From positions 1 to 9,196 of the forward strand of contig JAEWMH010000089.1 in NCBI GenBank assembly GCA_023393235.1: DNA of 9,196 bases, given 5' to 3'. Made by a program: the position numbers and the translations under genes. Source of the DNA: Bacillota bacterium. Lineage in GTDB: Bacteria; Bacillota; Bacilli; Paenibacillales; NBRC-103111. Shown piece by piece: positions 1-5,469 of the stretch (the first letter of the stretch is position 1; every line of letters begins with the position of its first letter). The notes under the pieces were generated by a model, which had not been told where the DNA came from, searched no databases, and saw only the letters and a list, made by a program, of their open reading frames with translations.

Positions 1-39
1 GATTAAGAGTCGGTTGCTCTGCCATTGAGCTACGGATCT
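1..39 (-). tRNA. tRNA-Lys(CUU), partial (cut by window start)
   Basis: This is the 5' half of a second tRNA-Lys. Bases 1-42 are identical to 111-152, which contain the 5' half of the complete tRNA-Lys at 78-149. The part present covers the acceptor 5' strand, the D arm and the anticodon arm, with the CTT anticodon at 5-7. The 3' half lies outside the window. It sits 38 bases downstream of the first copy and has no promoter of its own in the spacer, so the two are probably cut from one transcript. Confidence 0.88.
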
Positions 40-77
40 GCAATATGGGCACTGCCGCTGGTAAAAAGGTGGTGCTA

Positions 78-149
78 TAGACCCGGTGGGGGTCGAACCC
101 ACAACCTACCGATTAAGAGTCGGTTGCTCTGCCATTGAGCTACGGATCT
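78..149 (-). tRNA. tRNA-Lys(CUU)
   Basis: Read on the minus strand, this 72-base stretch folds as a tRNA. The acceptor strand AGATCCG pairs with CGGGTCT, with one G-U pair. The D stem is GCTC/GAGC, the anticodon stem is ACCGA/TCGGT around loop CTCTTAA, and the T arm is GTGGG-TTCGACC-CCCAC. The anticodon CTT (plus-strand 115-117) reads AAG lysine codons. The discriminator base is A, and no 3' CCA is encoded (TAG follows), so CCA must be added by nucleotidyltransferase. It is the first of two tandem copies behind the promoter at 198-226. Confidence 0.95.
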
Positions 150-197
150 GCATGTTTTGCGCTTGTTTGTCAGGCTTTCTTGTTGGGCGCAAGAAGT

Positions 198-226
198 AAT
201 ATACCACGGTCAAAAAACAATGTCAA
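198..226 (-). promoter_or_regulatory. sigma-A promoter of the tRNA-Lys genes
   Basis: On the minus strand a perfect -35 TTGACA (221-226) is followed by a 17-base spacer and a -10 TATATT (198-203). Transcription would start near 191, about 40 bases before the mature tRNA. Near-consensus strength fits a stable RNA gene. It is divergent from the promoter at 281-310, with 54 bases between the two -35 boxes. Confidence 0.8.
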
Positions 227-280
227 ACCTTTTTTTACAAAAGTTTTTTCATATTCGACAAGAACTCCCATGCAAGAAAG

Positions 281-310
281 ATGACAGGAACACATGTTCT
301 GTGTTATGAT
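281..310 (+). promoter_or_regulatory. promoter of the radical SAM / DUF4130 operon
   Basis: The -35 ATGACA (281-286, 5 of 6 consensus) and the -10 TATGAT (305-310, 5 of 6) are 18 bases apart. The -10 is extended by TG at 302-303. Predicted start near 317, leaving a roughly 20-base leader that holds the AAGGAGG ribosome binding site (321-327). The spacer is almost filled by the LexA-type palindrome at 287-300, so the promoter should be off when that site is occupied. Confidence 0.65.
287..300. promoter_or_regulatory. LexA/DinR-type SOS box
   Basis: The 12-base palindrome GAACACATGTTC (288-299) fits the Gram-positive LexA (DinR) consensus CGAACRNRYGTTCG at 12 of 14 positions; only the two outermost bases differ. 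It lies between the -35 and -10 of the promoter at 281-310, the usual place for LexA repression. The operon downstream is a predicted DNA repair system, which supports the call independently. A match by eye does not prove binding. Confidence 0.75.
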
Positions 311-335
311 AATTGCAAGCAAGGAGGTAACACGC

Positions 336-1643
336 ATGGATCTGATCGACAAGCTGACCATCCTCTCCGACTCGGCCAAGTACGACGTTGCCTGCACCTC
401 AAGCGGCTCCAACAGAGGCTCGAAAGCAGGCATGACGGGGAACACCGTGAGCATGGGCATCTGCCACAGCTTCTCCGCAGACGGGCGCTGCATCTCCCTT
501 TTGAAGGTGCTGATGACTAACAGCTGCATGTACGACTGCGCCTACTGCGTCAACAGACGCTCCAACGATACGCGCCGCGCGGCGTTTACGCCCAAGGAAC
601 TGGCGGATCTCACCATACAGTTTTACCGCCGTAATTATATCGAAGGCCTGTTCTTGAGCTCCGGCATTATGCGCAGCCCGGACTATACCACAGAGCAGAT
701 GATTGCAGCACTGGAGCTTCTGCGGGGCGAGTACGGCTTTAACGGCTACATCCATGTGAAGGCTATTCCGGGTGCAGACAGCGCGCTGATCTCCCGGCTG
801 GGCATGCTGGCAGACAGGATGAGCGTCAACATTGAGCTCCCCTCCCAGGAAAGCCTGCTGGTGCTGGCCCCGGACAAGAGCAAGGAGTCCATCCTGAAGC
901 CCATGGGCCTCATCCGGGAGAAGATCAACGAGAACGCATATGATGTGGTCAAGTACCGCCACTCCCCCAAGTTCGTCCCGGCCGGCCAGAGCACCCAGAT
1001 GATTGTCGGGGCCACACCGGAGACGGACCACAAGATACTCACCCTGACGGAGGGGCTGTACAAGAAATACAAGCTCAAGCGGGTGTTTTACTCGGCCTAC
1101 ATGCCTGTGACCCAGCATTCCCTGCTCCCCTCTACCGAGACCAAACCTCCCCTCCTGCGGGAGCACAGACTGTACCAGGCGGATTGGCTGCTGCGGTTTT
1201 ACGGCTTTCAAGCCAGAGAACTGCTGGACGAGCGGAATCCCAATTTTAACCCGCTGATCGACCCCAAGTGCAACTGGGCCATCCACCATATGGAGCTGTT
1301 CCCTATGGAGGTGAACAGAGCCTCCTATGAGGAGCTGCTGCGGGTTCCGGGCATCGGCGTCCAAAGCGCCAAACGGATTATCGCGGCACGAAGAACGGCC
1401 AGCCTTGATTTTGCCTCATTGAAGAAGCTGGGTGTGGTGCTGAAGCGGGCGCAATATTTCATCACCTGCAAGGGTAAGGCGCTGGAGGGTTTGCGTGTTA
1501 ATGAAAGCAGCATCCTGCGGGGACTGATATCCGAAAGCGGCTTGAAGAATGTTCTGCAGCCGGAATATGAGCAGCTATCCTTTTTTGACGAATCCGCGGT
1601 GACAAAGGAGAGTGTGATGCAATGTCTTACCGGACAGATGTAG
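336..1643 (+). CDS. Radical SAM protein, putative DNA modification/repair (TIGR03916-type)
   Basis: A 435-residue radical SAM enzyme. The 4Fe-4S/SAM motif CxxxCxxC is C64, C68, C71 in TNSCMYDCAYC. Near the C-terminus residues 331-353 (YEELLRVPGIGVQSAKRIIA) form a helix-hairpin-helix, typical of DNA-binding and repair proteins. The segment NFNPLIDPKCNWAIHH (303-318) is the kind of conserved block I associate with TIGR03916. That family is known from comparative genomics to occur paired with TIGR03915 proteins, which are often fused to a uracil-DNA-glycosylase domain; its reaction is not known to me. I chose ATG 336 because AAGGAGG lies at 321-327; an in-frame ATG at 294 falls inside the LexA box and promoter. 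It overlaps the next gene by 22 bases, so the two are translationally coupled. Family confidence is high, function is inferred. Confidence 0.92.
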   Translation: MDLIDKLTILSDSAKYDVACTSSGSNRGSKAGMTGNTVSMGICHSFSADGRCISLLKVLMTNSCMYDCAYCVNRRSNDTRRAAFTPKELADLTIQFYRRNYIEGLFLSSGIMRSPDYTTEQMIAALELLRGEYGFNGYIHVKAIPGADSALISRLGMLADRMSVNIELPSQESLLVLAPDKSKESILKPMGLIREKINENAYDVVKYRHSPKFVPAGQSTQMIVGATPETDHKILTLTEGLYKKYKLKRVFYSAYMPVTQHSLLPSTETKPPLLREHRLYQADWLLRFYGFQARELLDERNPNFNPLIDPKCNWAIHHMELFPMEVNRASYEELLRVPGIGVQSAKRIIAARRTASLDFASLKKLGVVLKRAQYFITCKGKALEGLRVNESSILRGLISESGLKNVLQPEYEQLSFFDESAVTKESVMQCLTGQM

Positions 1644-2488
1644 CCTACAGCTATGACGGCAGCTTTAACGGGTTTTTATGCTGCGTATATGAAAGTTACA
1701 GCCAACAGGAGCTTCCTTATGAGATCGTCTCCCAGGAGGAGGAGCAGGGGTTTCTCCTGCCTGCCCGGCCCATTGCCACTGATCTGAACACTGCCAAGCG
1801 GGTATATGCCACTATTGCCGCGAAGATTTCCCGGGAGGCCCGCGAATTGGTGCGCCTGGGCTGGCTGATCCACCACCCCCACAAGGAACTGCTGCTGCTC
1901 CGTTTCCTGCGCTTAGGCTTTTCCTGCGGACCCGCCGTTACGGATATGCTGGCGGACGACACTGTCCGGACGCTGGATGAGGCTGTGCTGCAGCTGAGGC
2001 GGGAAGCCCATAAATTTACCGGCTTCGTCCGTTTCTCCGTCCACCAAGGGGCACTGGTATCCATCATTGAGCCGCGCAATCAGGTGCTGCCGGAGATACG
2101 CAGCCACTTCTGCGACAGATTCGCCAGCGAAACCTTCATGATCTATGACAAGACCCACCGTCAAGCCCTTATTCATGAGCCTGGGCGGGACGCCATTGTC
2201 GCTGTGGATGAACTGGACATGCCCGAGTTGGATCACAAGGAGGTGGAATTCCGCCGCCTCTGGAAACGGTTCTACAACACCATCGCCATCCGGGAGCGGA
2301 TCAATCCCCGCCTGCGGATGAACCACATGCCTAAGCGCTATTGGAGCCAGCTGCCGGAGATGCAGCCTGATCCGGGGACCCTGGCGCCCTCACGCAAAAA
2401 GTCCGTCTCCCGGGCATCGGAGCTTCCTGGCCAGGCAAGCCTGACTGGAACCGATTCCCCAAGAGACGGACGGAAGCATTCTGTGTAA
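1622..2488 (+). CDS. DUF4130 / TIGR03915-type DNA metabolism protein, partner of the radical SAM protein
   Basis: A 288-residue soluble protein of the family always found beside TIGR03916 radical SAM proteins. Recognisable blocks are the N-terminal YDGSFNGFL (11-19), a central region with HKFTGFVRF (130-138), and the C-terminal signature MPKRYWSQLPEM (236-247). In many bacteria this family continues into a uracil-DNA-glycosylase-like domain. Here the fold ends at about residue 247 and only about 40 residues of polar, low-complexity tail (Ser, Arg, Gly, Pro rich) follow, so no glycosylase is fused and none is encoded nearby. AAAGGAG at 1604-1610 serves the ATG at 1622, inside the end of the upstream gene. 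Its partner and the SOS-type promoter suggest a DNA repair role; no catalytic residues can be named. Confidence 0.88.
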   Translation: MSYRTDVAYSYDGSFNGFLCCVYESYSQQELPYEIVSQEEEQGFLLPARPIATDLNTAKRVYATIAAKISREARELVRLGWLIHHPHKELLLLRFLRLGFSCGPAVTDMLADDTVRTLDEAVLQLRREAHKFTGFVRFSVHQGALVSIIEPRNQVLPEIRSHFCDRFASETFMIYDKTHRQALIHEPGRDAIVAVDELDMPELDHKEVEFRRLWKRFYNTIAIRERINPRLRMNHMPKRYWSQLPEMQPDPGTLAPSRKKSVSRASELPGQASLTGTDSPRDGRKHSV

Positions 2489-2490
2489 CG

Positions 2491-2521
2491 GCGCGGCGGA
2501 TTAGAACCGCTCGCGCTTTTT
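2491..2521 (+). terminator. intrinsic terminator of the radical SAM / DUF4130 operon
   Basis: GCGCGGCGG (2491-2499) pairs with CCGC-CGCGC (2507-2516, one bulged T at 2511) across a 7-base loop, followed by five T (2517-2521). It begins three bases after the stop codon. The right arm and T run are also the last codons of the convergent membrane-protein gene, so the terminator is built into that gene's 3' end. Confidence 0.6.
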
Positions 2522-3007
2522 GCCCAGCATCAGGAACAGACCTGCGGCGATGAGCACGATAGCTGCTGCGGACTGGCCCATCACATGGAAGCTGGTCAAG
2601 CCGCCTAATGCGAAGATGGCGAAGAACAGCACGGATACGCTGGTAAGGATGAAGATCGGAATGAGAAGCCAGCGGTTCCGGCCTGCAAACCAATAAAACT
2701 CCAGAAGGCCAAACGCTACGGCCAGCGGGAAGCCAGGCCAGGTGTACTCCCAAATATCAAACAGCATGGAAACCTGGCAAACCACCCCCGCCACCAGCAG
2801 GGTGCCACCCGGAATAAGAAGCCCGGTCCCCTTGCGGCGTGTGGCGAAGAAATACAGCCAATGGAAAAACAATCCCAATGGGATAATAAACAAGCTGGCC
2901 CAAAAGTTCCCGAAAACAAATCCAGGGTCTATGGGGTTTCCCTTCCCGGCAAATAACAATACCCCGGCCAAAATCAATAAAATACCGCCCAGCGCTTTCC
3001 TGTCCAT
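2501..3007 (-). CDS. six-helix integral membrane protein, unknown function
   Basis: A 168-residue, very hydrophobic protein with about six predicted membrane helices (roughly residues 5-22, 33-55, 61-84, 90-107, 112-137 and 144-162). It has short basic loops (TRRKG at 56-60, GRNR at 109-112) and a basic tail KKRERF. No signal peptide cleavage site or catalytic motif is visible, and I do not recognise the family beyond small Bacillales membrane proteins of the LiaI/DUF5668 style, which is only a loose resemblance. GGGAGG lies a few bases upstream of the ATG at 3007. It is convergent with the DNA-repair pair, with only 12 bases between stop codons, and appears to be transcribed alone. Confidence 0.78.
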   Translation of the reverse strand: MDRKALGGILLILAGVLLFAGKGNPIDPGFVFGNFWASLFIIPLGLFFHWLYFFATRRKGTGLLIPGGTLLVAGVVCQVSMLFDIWEYTWPGFPLAVAFGLLEFYWFAGRNRWLLIPIFILTSVSVLFFAIFALGGLTSFHVMGQSAAAIVLIAAGLFLMLGKKRERF

Positions 3008-3042
3008 AATATCCTCCCGTTCGAATCCTGAACTTGTTTAGG

Positions 3043-3070
3043 ATTTTATCCTGTATGTTCCCATTGTAAG
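3043..3070 (-). promoter_or_regulatory. possible promoter of the membrane-protein gene
   Basis: On the minus strand CTTACA (3065-3070, 4 of 6) and TAAAAT (3043-3048, 5 of 6) are separated by 16 bases. It is the best pair I can find in the 157-base gap upstream of the gene. The -10 is embedded in an inverted repeat (AATCCT 3024-3029 / AGGATT 3040-3045) and the -35 lies inside a larger one (TGTTCCC 3056-3062 / GGGAACA 3084-3090). Weak evidence. Confidence 0.3.
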
Positions 3071-3136
3071 CAAACCGGCATCCGGGAACAACACACTACA
3101 GGCGGATTTATGCCTCCGTCCAGGGACGGAGAAGAT

Positions 3137-3172
3137 AGGCCTAGGGCGTGTTGGCACCCCCGCCTTAGGCCT
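3137..3172 (-). terminator. hairpin overlapping the stop codon of the orphan radical SAM gene
   Basis: AGGCCTAGGGCG (3137-3148) and CGCCTTAGGCCT (3161-3172) form a 12-bp stem with one G-U pair and a 12-base loop; the TAA stop (3165-3167) lies within the stem. A second, perfect 8-bp hairpin follows on the minus strand (CTCCGTCC 3114-3121 / GGACGGAG 3124-3131). Neither has a proper U-tract, so efficient intrinsic termination is uncertain; they may stabilise the 3' end instead. Confidence 0.4.
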
Positions 3173-4118
3173 TGCTTTCCTCCAGAAACATGGCTTCCCG
3201 GGCCGGGCAAGGCTCACGCTGCAGATAATCCTGTAAGGCAGGAGGCATACTGCCGTAAATTTCAGCCAGTTTGGTCCCCTTATAGATGTTGCCGATCACC
3301 ACCGGATAACAAAGCTCCGAGATCAGGATATCCCCGTTTCCGTGCAGGTGAAGCTGGGTTTTGCCTTCGATACATTGGGTTATAAAAACCCCCGGCTGTT
3401 CACGGATGCCCAGCTCTTCGGCAAAGCGGTCCATACAGGTCAAATACAGCACCGAATCCTCCCGTTTGGCCGCGATAAGCTCATCCACCGCCCGCTTCAG
3501 CTGCTCACGCGCCGCAATGGCTTTCCAGCCCGTATGATTCATGACAATGCTGTTCTGGATTTCATGGGTACGGACCCCCAGGTCATAGACCATGGCGCTG
3601 ATATCTGTCAGACAATGCTGGGTCTCCTCAAATAGCAACGTCTCCAACACTGTATCCACTTTCGTCTGTGCAAACAGGCGGATGTTCTCCAGAATCCGGT
3701 TGTAGACAGCCGGAGGCAGCTTATAATACTTAGAAAATCCCTCCGCCGACGTAAAGTTAAAGCTGATATGAATGGTGGTCAGTCCCGCCTGCACCAATTC
3801 CTCCACCTTGGCTTCATTCAACAGACTGGCATTGGAATTCAACTGAGTTTGAATCCCCCGTGAAGCACAATAGGACACAACCTCCACACAATCCTTGTAT
3901 TTCATAGTGACCTCACCGCCGGATAAACGCACCCGCTTCAATCCCGGCAGCTCCTCTAAAATCCGGATCACCTCTTGGCCATCCAGGCTTTCTCCGTCAT
4001 TGCGCTGATACGCGCAGCAGTAATCGCATTTGAAGTTGCAGGATGAGGTCAACCCCACCTCCAACCCTTCCAGCGTATAAAGTTCAGGTTTTACCCGTTC
4101 AAGCGACTTGTAAGCCAT
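3165..4118 (-). CDS. Radical SAM protein with extra C-terminal cysteines (SPASM/twitch-like), substrate unknown
   Basis: A 317-residue radical SAM enzyme. The cluster motif is C27, C31, C34 (SSCNFKCDYC), followed by the SAM-binding GGE at 67-69 in RLSGGEVTM. The C-terminal third has cysteines C228, C249, C270 and C304; the C249-x20-C270 and later C304 arrangement resembles a truncated SPASM or twitch domain that binds an auxiliary Fe-S cluster. This places it among the MoaA/PqqE/SkfB-like enzymes, but I cannot name a substrate. No small peptide gene that could be a modified precursor is convincing nearby. Start: ATG at 4118 with AAGGAGG at 4130-4136. It is monocistronic between two hairpins. 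Its promoter has a TATAAT -10, a poor -35 and a Crp/Fnr-type site at 4229-4244, suggesting expression at low oxygen, which fits an oxygen-labile enzyme. Confidence 0.85.
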   Translation of the reverse strand: MAYKSLERVKPELYTLEGLEVGLTSSCNFKCDYCCAYQRNDGESLDGQEVIRILEELPGLKRVRLSGGEVTMKYKDCVEVVSYCASRGIQTQLNSNASLLNEAKVEELVQAGLTTIHISFNFTSAEGFSKYYKLPPAVYNRILENIRLFAQTKVDTVLETLLFEETQHCLTDISAMVYDLGVRTHEIQNSIVMNHTGWKAIAAREQLKRAVDELIAAKREDSVLYLTCMDRFAEELGIREQPGVFITQCIEGKTQLHLHGNGDILISELCYPVVIGNIYKGTKLAEIYGSMPPALQDYLQREPCPAREAMFLEESKA

Positions 4119-4188
4119 GAATCTTGGTTCCTCCTTACCGATCTTGCCCGGCCATCACACCCCTCCACAAGCTCAGGCTGGTGCGGAC

Positions 4189-4218
4189 AGCGGACCCGTA
4201 AATTATAAACTGTCCGCT
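4189..4218. repeat. inverted repeat AGCGGAC / GTCCGCT around the -10 box
   Basis: Perfect 7-base arms at 4189-4195 and 4212-4218 flank the -10 at 4202-4207 across 16 bases. A further half-site GCGGAC lies directly next to the first (4183-4188), giving tandem GCGGACAGCGGAC. The position over the -10 and start site would suit a repressor, but no regulator can be assigned. Confidence 0.4.
4202..4207 (-). promoter_or_regulatory. -10 box of the orphan radical SAM promoter
   Basis: A perfect TATAAT on the minus strand, with predicted start near 4195 and a leader of about 77 bases. At the correct spacing upstream no hexamer resembles TTGACA, which points to an activator-dependent promoter. See the palindrome at 4229-4244. 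Confidence 0.6.
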
Positions 4219-4228
4219 CTATTCGAAG

Positions 4229-4244
4229 TGTGACATATGTTACA
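4229..4244. promoter_or_regulatory. Crp/Fnr-type operator upstream of the orphan radical SAM gene
   Basis: TGTGACATATGTTACA matches the Crp/Fnr consensus TGTGA-N6-TCACA at 9 of 10 defined bases and also has the central TA of the Bacillus Fnr site. The symmetry extends one base on each side (GTGT...ACAC, 4228-4245). Its centre is about 41.5 bases upstream of the predicted start near 4195, the class II activator position. The site at 9143-9158 has the same spacing to its -10. Confidence 0.62.
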
Positions 4245-4260
4245 CCTGCCACCATCCCAA

Positions 4261-4289
4261 ATAACCCCCAGCCTTTATGACCGGGGGTT
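4261..4289 (-). terminator. intrinsic terminator of msrAB
   Basis: On the minus strand AACCCCC (revcomp of 4283-4289) pairs with GGGGGTT (revcomp of 4263-4269) around a 13-base loop, followed by a short ATTT tail. It lies about 20 bases past the MsrAB stop codon and separates it from the Fnr-type promoter of the next gene. Confidence 0.55.
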
Positions 4290-4308
4290 CGAAAGGATAA
4301 TTCTTTAT

Positions 4309-5277
4309 TCAACCAAACAGCTTAAGGAACTCGCCATACCCCTCCTGCTCCAGATCCTTCTTGGGGATAAACCGGAGAGAGGCGGAATTGATGCAATAGC
4401 GCAGGCCCCCTTTGTCCTCCGGACCGTCGTCGAACACATGGCCCAGATGGGAATCGGCTTCGCTGCTGCGCACCTCAGTGCGGATCATGAAATGGGTGAA
4501 GTCCGACTTCTCCTTCACCGCATGTTCGGCCAACGGCTTCGTAAAGCTGGGCCAGCCGCAGCCGGAATCAAATTTGTCCAACGAGCTGAACAAGGGCTCT
4601 CCCGAAACAATATCCACATAGATGCCATCTTCCTTATGGTCAAAAAATTCATTGCGGAAGGGCGGCTCCGTTGCGTTATTCTGGGTTACCTCGTACTGTA
4701 TCGGTGTCAGATGGCTGGTATCATGGGTTGTGCGGGACCAATGCCGTTCAATAAACGCATCCCGGCCGGACCCGATCCGGTAACGTTTATAATGCATCGG
4801 ATTTTTCTTGTGGTAGTCCTGGTGGTACTCCTCCGCCGGATAAAACGGCTGGGCAGGCTCAATGGGGACCACAATCGGCTTATCGAATCGCCCGCTTTCC
4901 ATAAGCTTGCGCTTGGACTCCTCGGCAATTTCCCTTTGCTCATCGGTGTGGTAAAAAATGGCGGTACGGTAGGAGTCACCCCGGTCGTGAAACTGACCGC
5001 CCGGGTCGGTGGGATCAATTTGCTGCCAGAACAGCTCCACCAGCTTGGCGTAAGGGAACCGGGCCGGATCAAACTCGATCTGAACCGCCTCTGTATGTCC
5101 GGTGGTGTGGGTGCATACTTCCTCATAGGTTGGATTGGGCTTATGTCCGCCTGTATAACCGGAAACCACCCGGAGGATTCCCGGGAGCTCATCAAAGGGC
5201 TTCACCATACACCAGAAGCAGCCTCCGGCAAAGGTAGCCAGTTCCTTGTGCACATTCTTTCCGTCCTGTTGGTCCAT
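4309..5277 (-). CDS. msrAB: bifunctional peptide methionine sulfoxide reductase MsrA/MsrB
   Basis: A 322-residue fusion that reduces both epimers of methionine sulfoxide in oxidised proteins, using thioredoxin as the usual reductant. The MsrA domain (about 10-170) has the GCFWC motif at 19-23 with nucleophile C20, and GHTEAVQIEFDP (60-71). The MsrB domain (about 185-310) starts at LTPIQYEVTQ (190-199), has FDSGCGWPSF (236-245) with recycling C240, HLGHVFDDGP (277-286) and the catalytic C295 in RYCINSASLRF. The two CxxC zinc pairs of many MsrB proteins are absent, as in Bacillus MsrB. I chose ATG 5277, with a GGAG about 11 bases upstream; the in-frame extension to 5445 crosses the promoter -10 and has no MsrA similarity. 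Cytosolic, since no signal peptide is seen. Confidence 0.96.
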   Translation of the reverse strand: MDQQDGKNVHKELATFAGGCFWCMVKPFDELPGILRVVSGYTGGHKPNPTYEEVCTHTTGHTEAVQIEFDPARFPYAKLVELFWQQIDPTDPGGQFHDRGDSYRTAIFYHTDEQREIAEESKRKLMESGRFDKPIVVPIEPAQPFYPAEEYHQDYHKKNPMHYKRYRIGSGRDAFIERHWSRTTHDTSHLTPIQYEVTQNNATEPPFRNEFFDHKEDGIYVDIVSGEPLFSSLDKFDSGCGWPSFTKPLAEHAVKEKSDFTHFMIRTEVRSSEADSHLGHVFDDGPEDKGGLRYCINSASLRFIPKKDLEQEGYGEFLKLFG

Positions 5278-5322
5278 GATACGATCCACTCCTCTCCTAA
5301 GTGCTTGTGCTAGAGCCGCGGC

Positions 5323-5349
5323 ACTGGACCGCGTTTCCAGTCTATTATA
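5323..5349 (-). promoter_or_regulatory. promoter of msrAB with inverted repeat at the start site
   Basis: A TATAAT -10 lies at 5344-5349 on the minus strand; the -35 is poor (about 3 of 6). Predicted start is near 5337, inside the inverted repeat ACTGGA (5323-5328) / TCCAGT (5336-5341) with a 7-base loop. The repeat could be an operator or a 5' mRNA hairpin. Confidence 0.5.
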
Positions 5350-5421
5350 CCACTTGGCCCAGCAGCTAATCATATGAACCGGCCTTTCCCGCCTTTTGGC
5401 TGCATCCGGACACCCGCTCTT

Positions 5422-5455
5422 AAAACAAAAAAGCCAGCTTCCCAAGGAAACCAGC
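5422..5455 (-). terminator. intrinsic terminator of the hemerythrin-cheX operon
   Basis: On the minus strand GCTGGTTTCC and GGAAGCTGGC (revcomp of 5446-5455 and 5433-5442) form a 10-bp stem with three G-U pairs and a 3-base loop, followed by TTTTTTGTTTT (complement of 5422-5432). The strong U-tract makes this a convincing terminator just downstream of cheX. Confidence 0.72.
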
Positions 5456-5469
5456 GGAGAAATCGGGCA

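Noticed and set aside
294..335. Upstream ATG extending the first radical SAM gene by 14 codons
   Set aside because: It lies inside the LexA-type palindrome and upstream of the -10, so it would not be transcribed; ATG 336 has a strong AAGGAGG.
399..1364. Long minus-strand open frame (321 codons) opposite the radical SAM gene
   Set aside because: Antisense shadow of a clear gene; composition rich in Gln, His, Val, Leu with no family motif and no ribosome binding site.
4091..4312. Minus-strand 73-codon open frame upstream of the orphan radical SAM gene, considered as a peptide substrate
   Set aside because: It spans the msrAB terminator, the Fnr-type site and the promoter, overlaps the enzyme's start in another frame and has no leader/core pattern.
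4237..5313. Plus-strand open frame of 358 codons opposite msrAB
   Set aside because: Fully antisense to a certain MsrAB gene; starts inside the Fnr-type site region and shows no recognisable domain.
5278..5445. N-terminal extension of MsrAB by 56 residues
   Set aside because: The extension covers the promoter -10 (5344-5349) and has no similarity to MsrA or a signal peptide.
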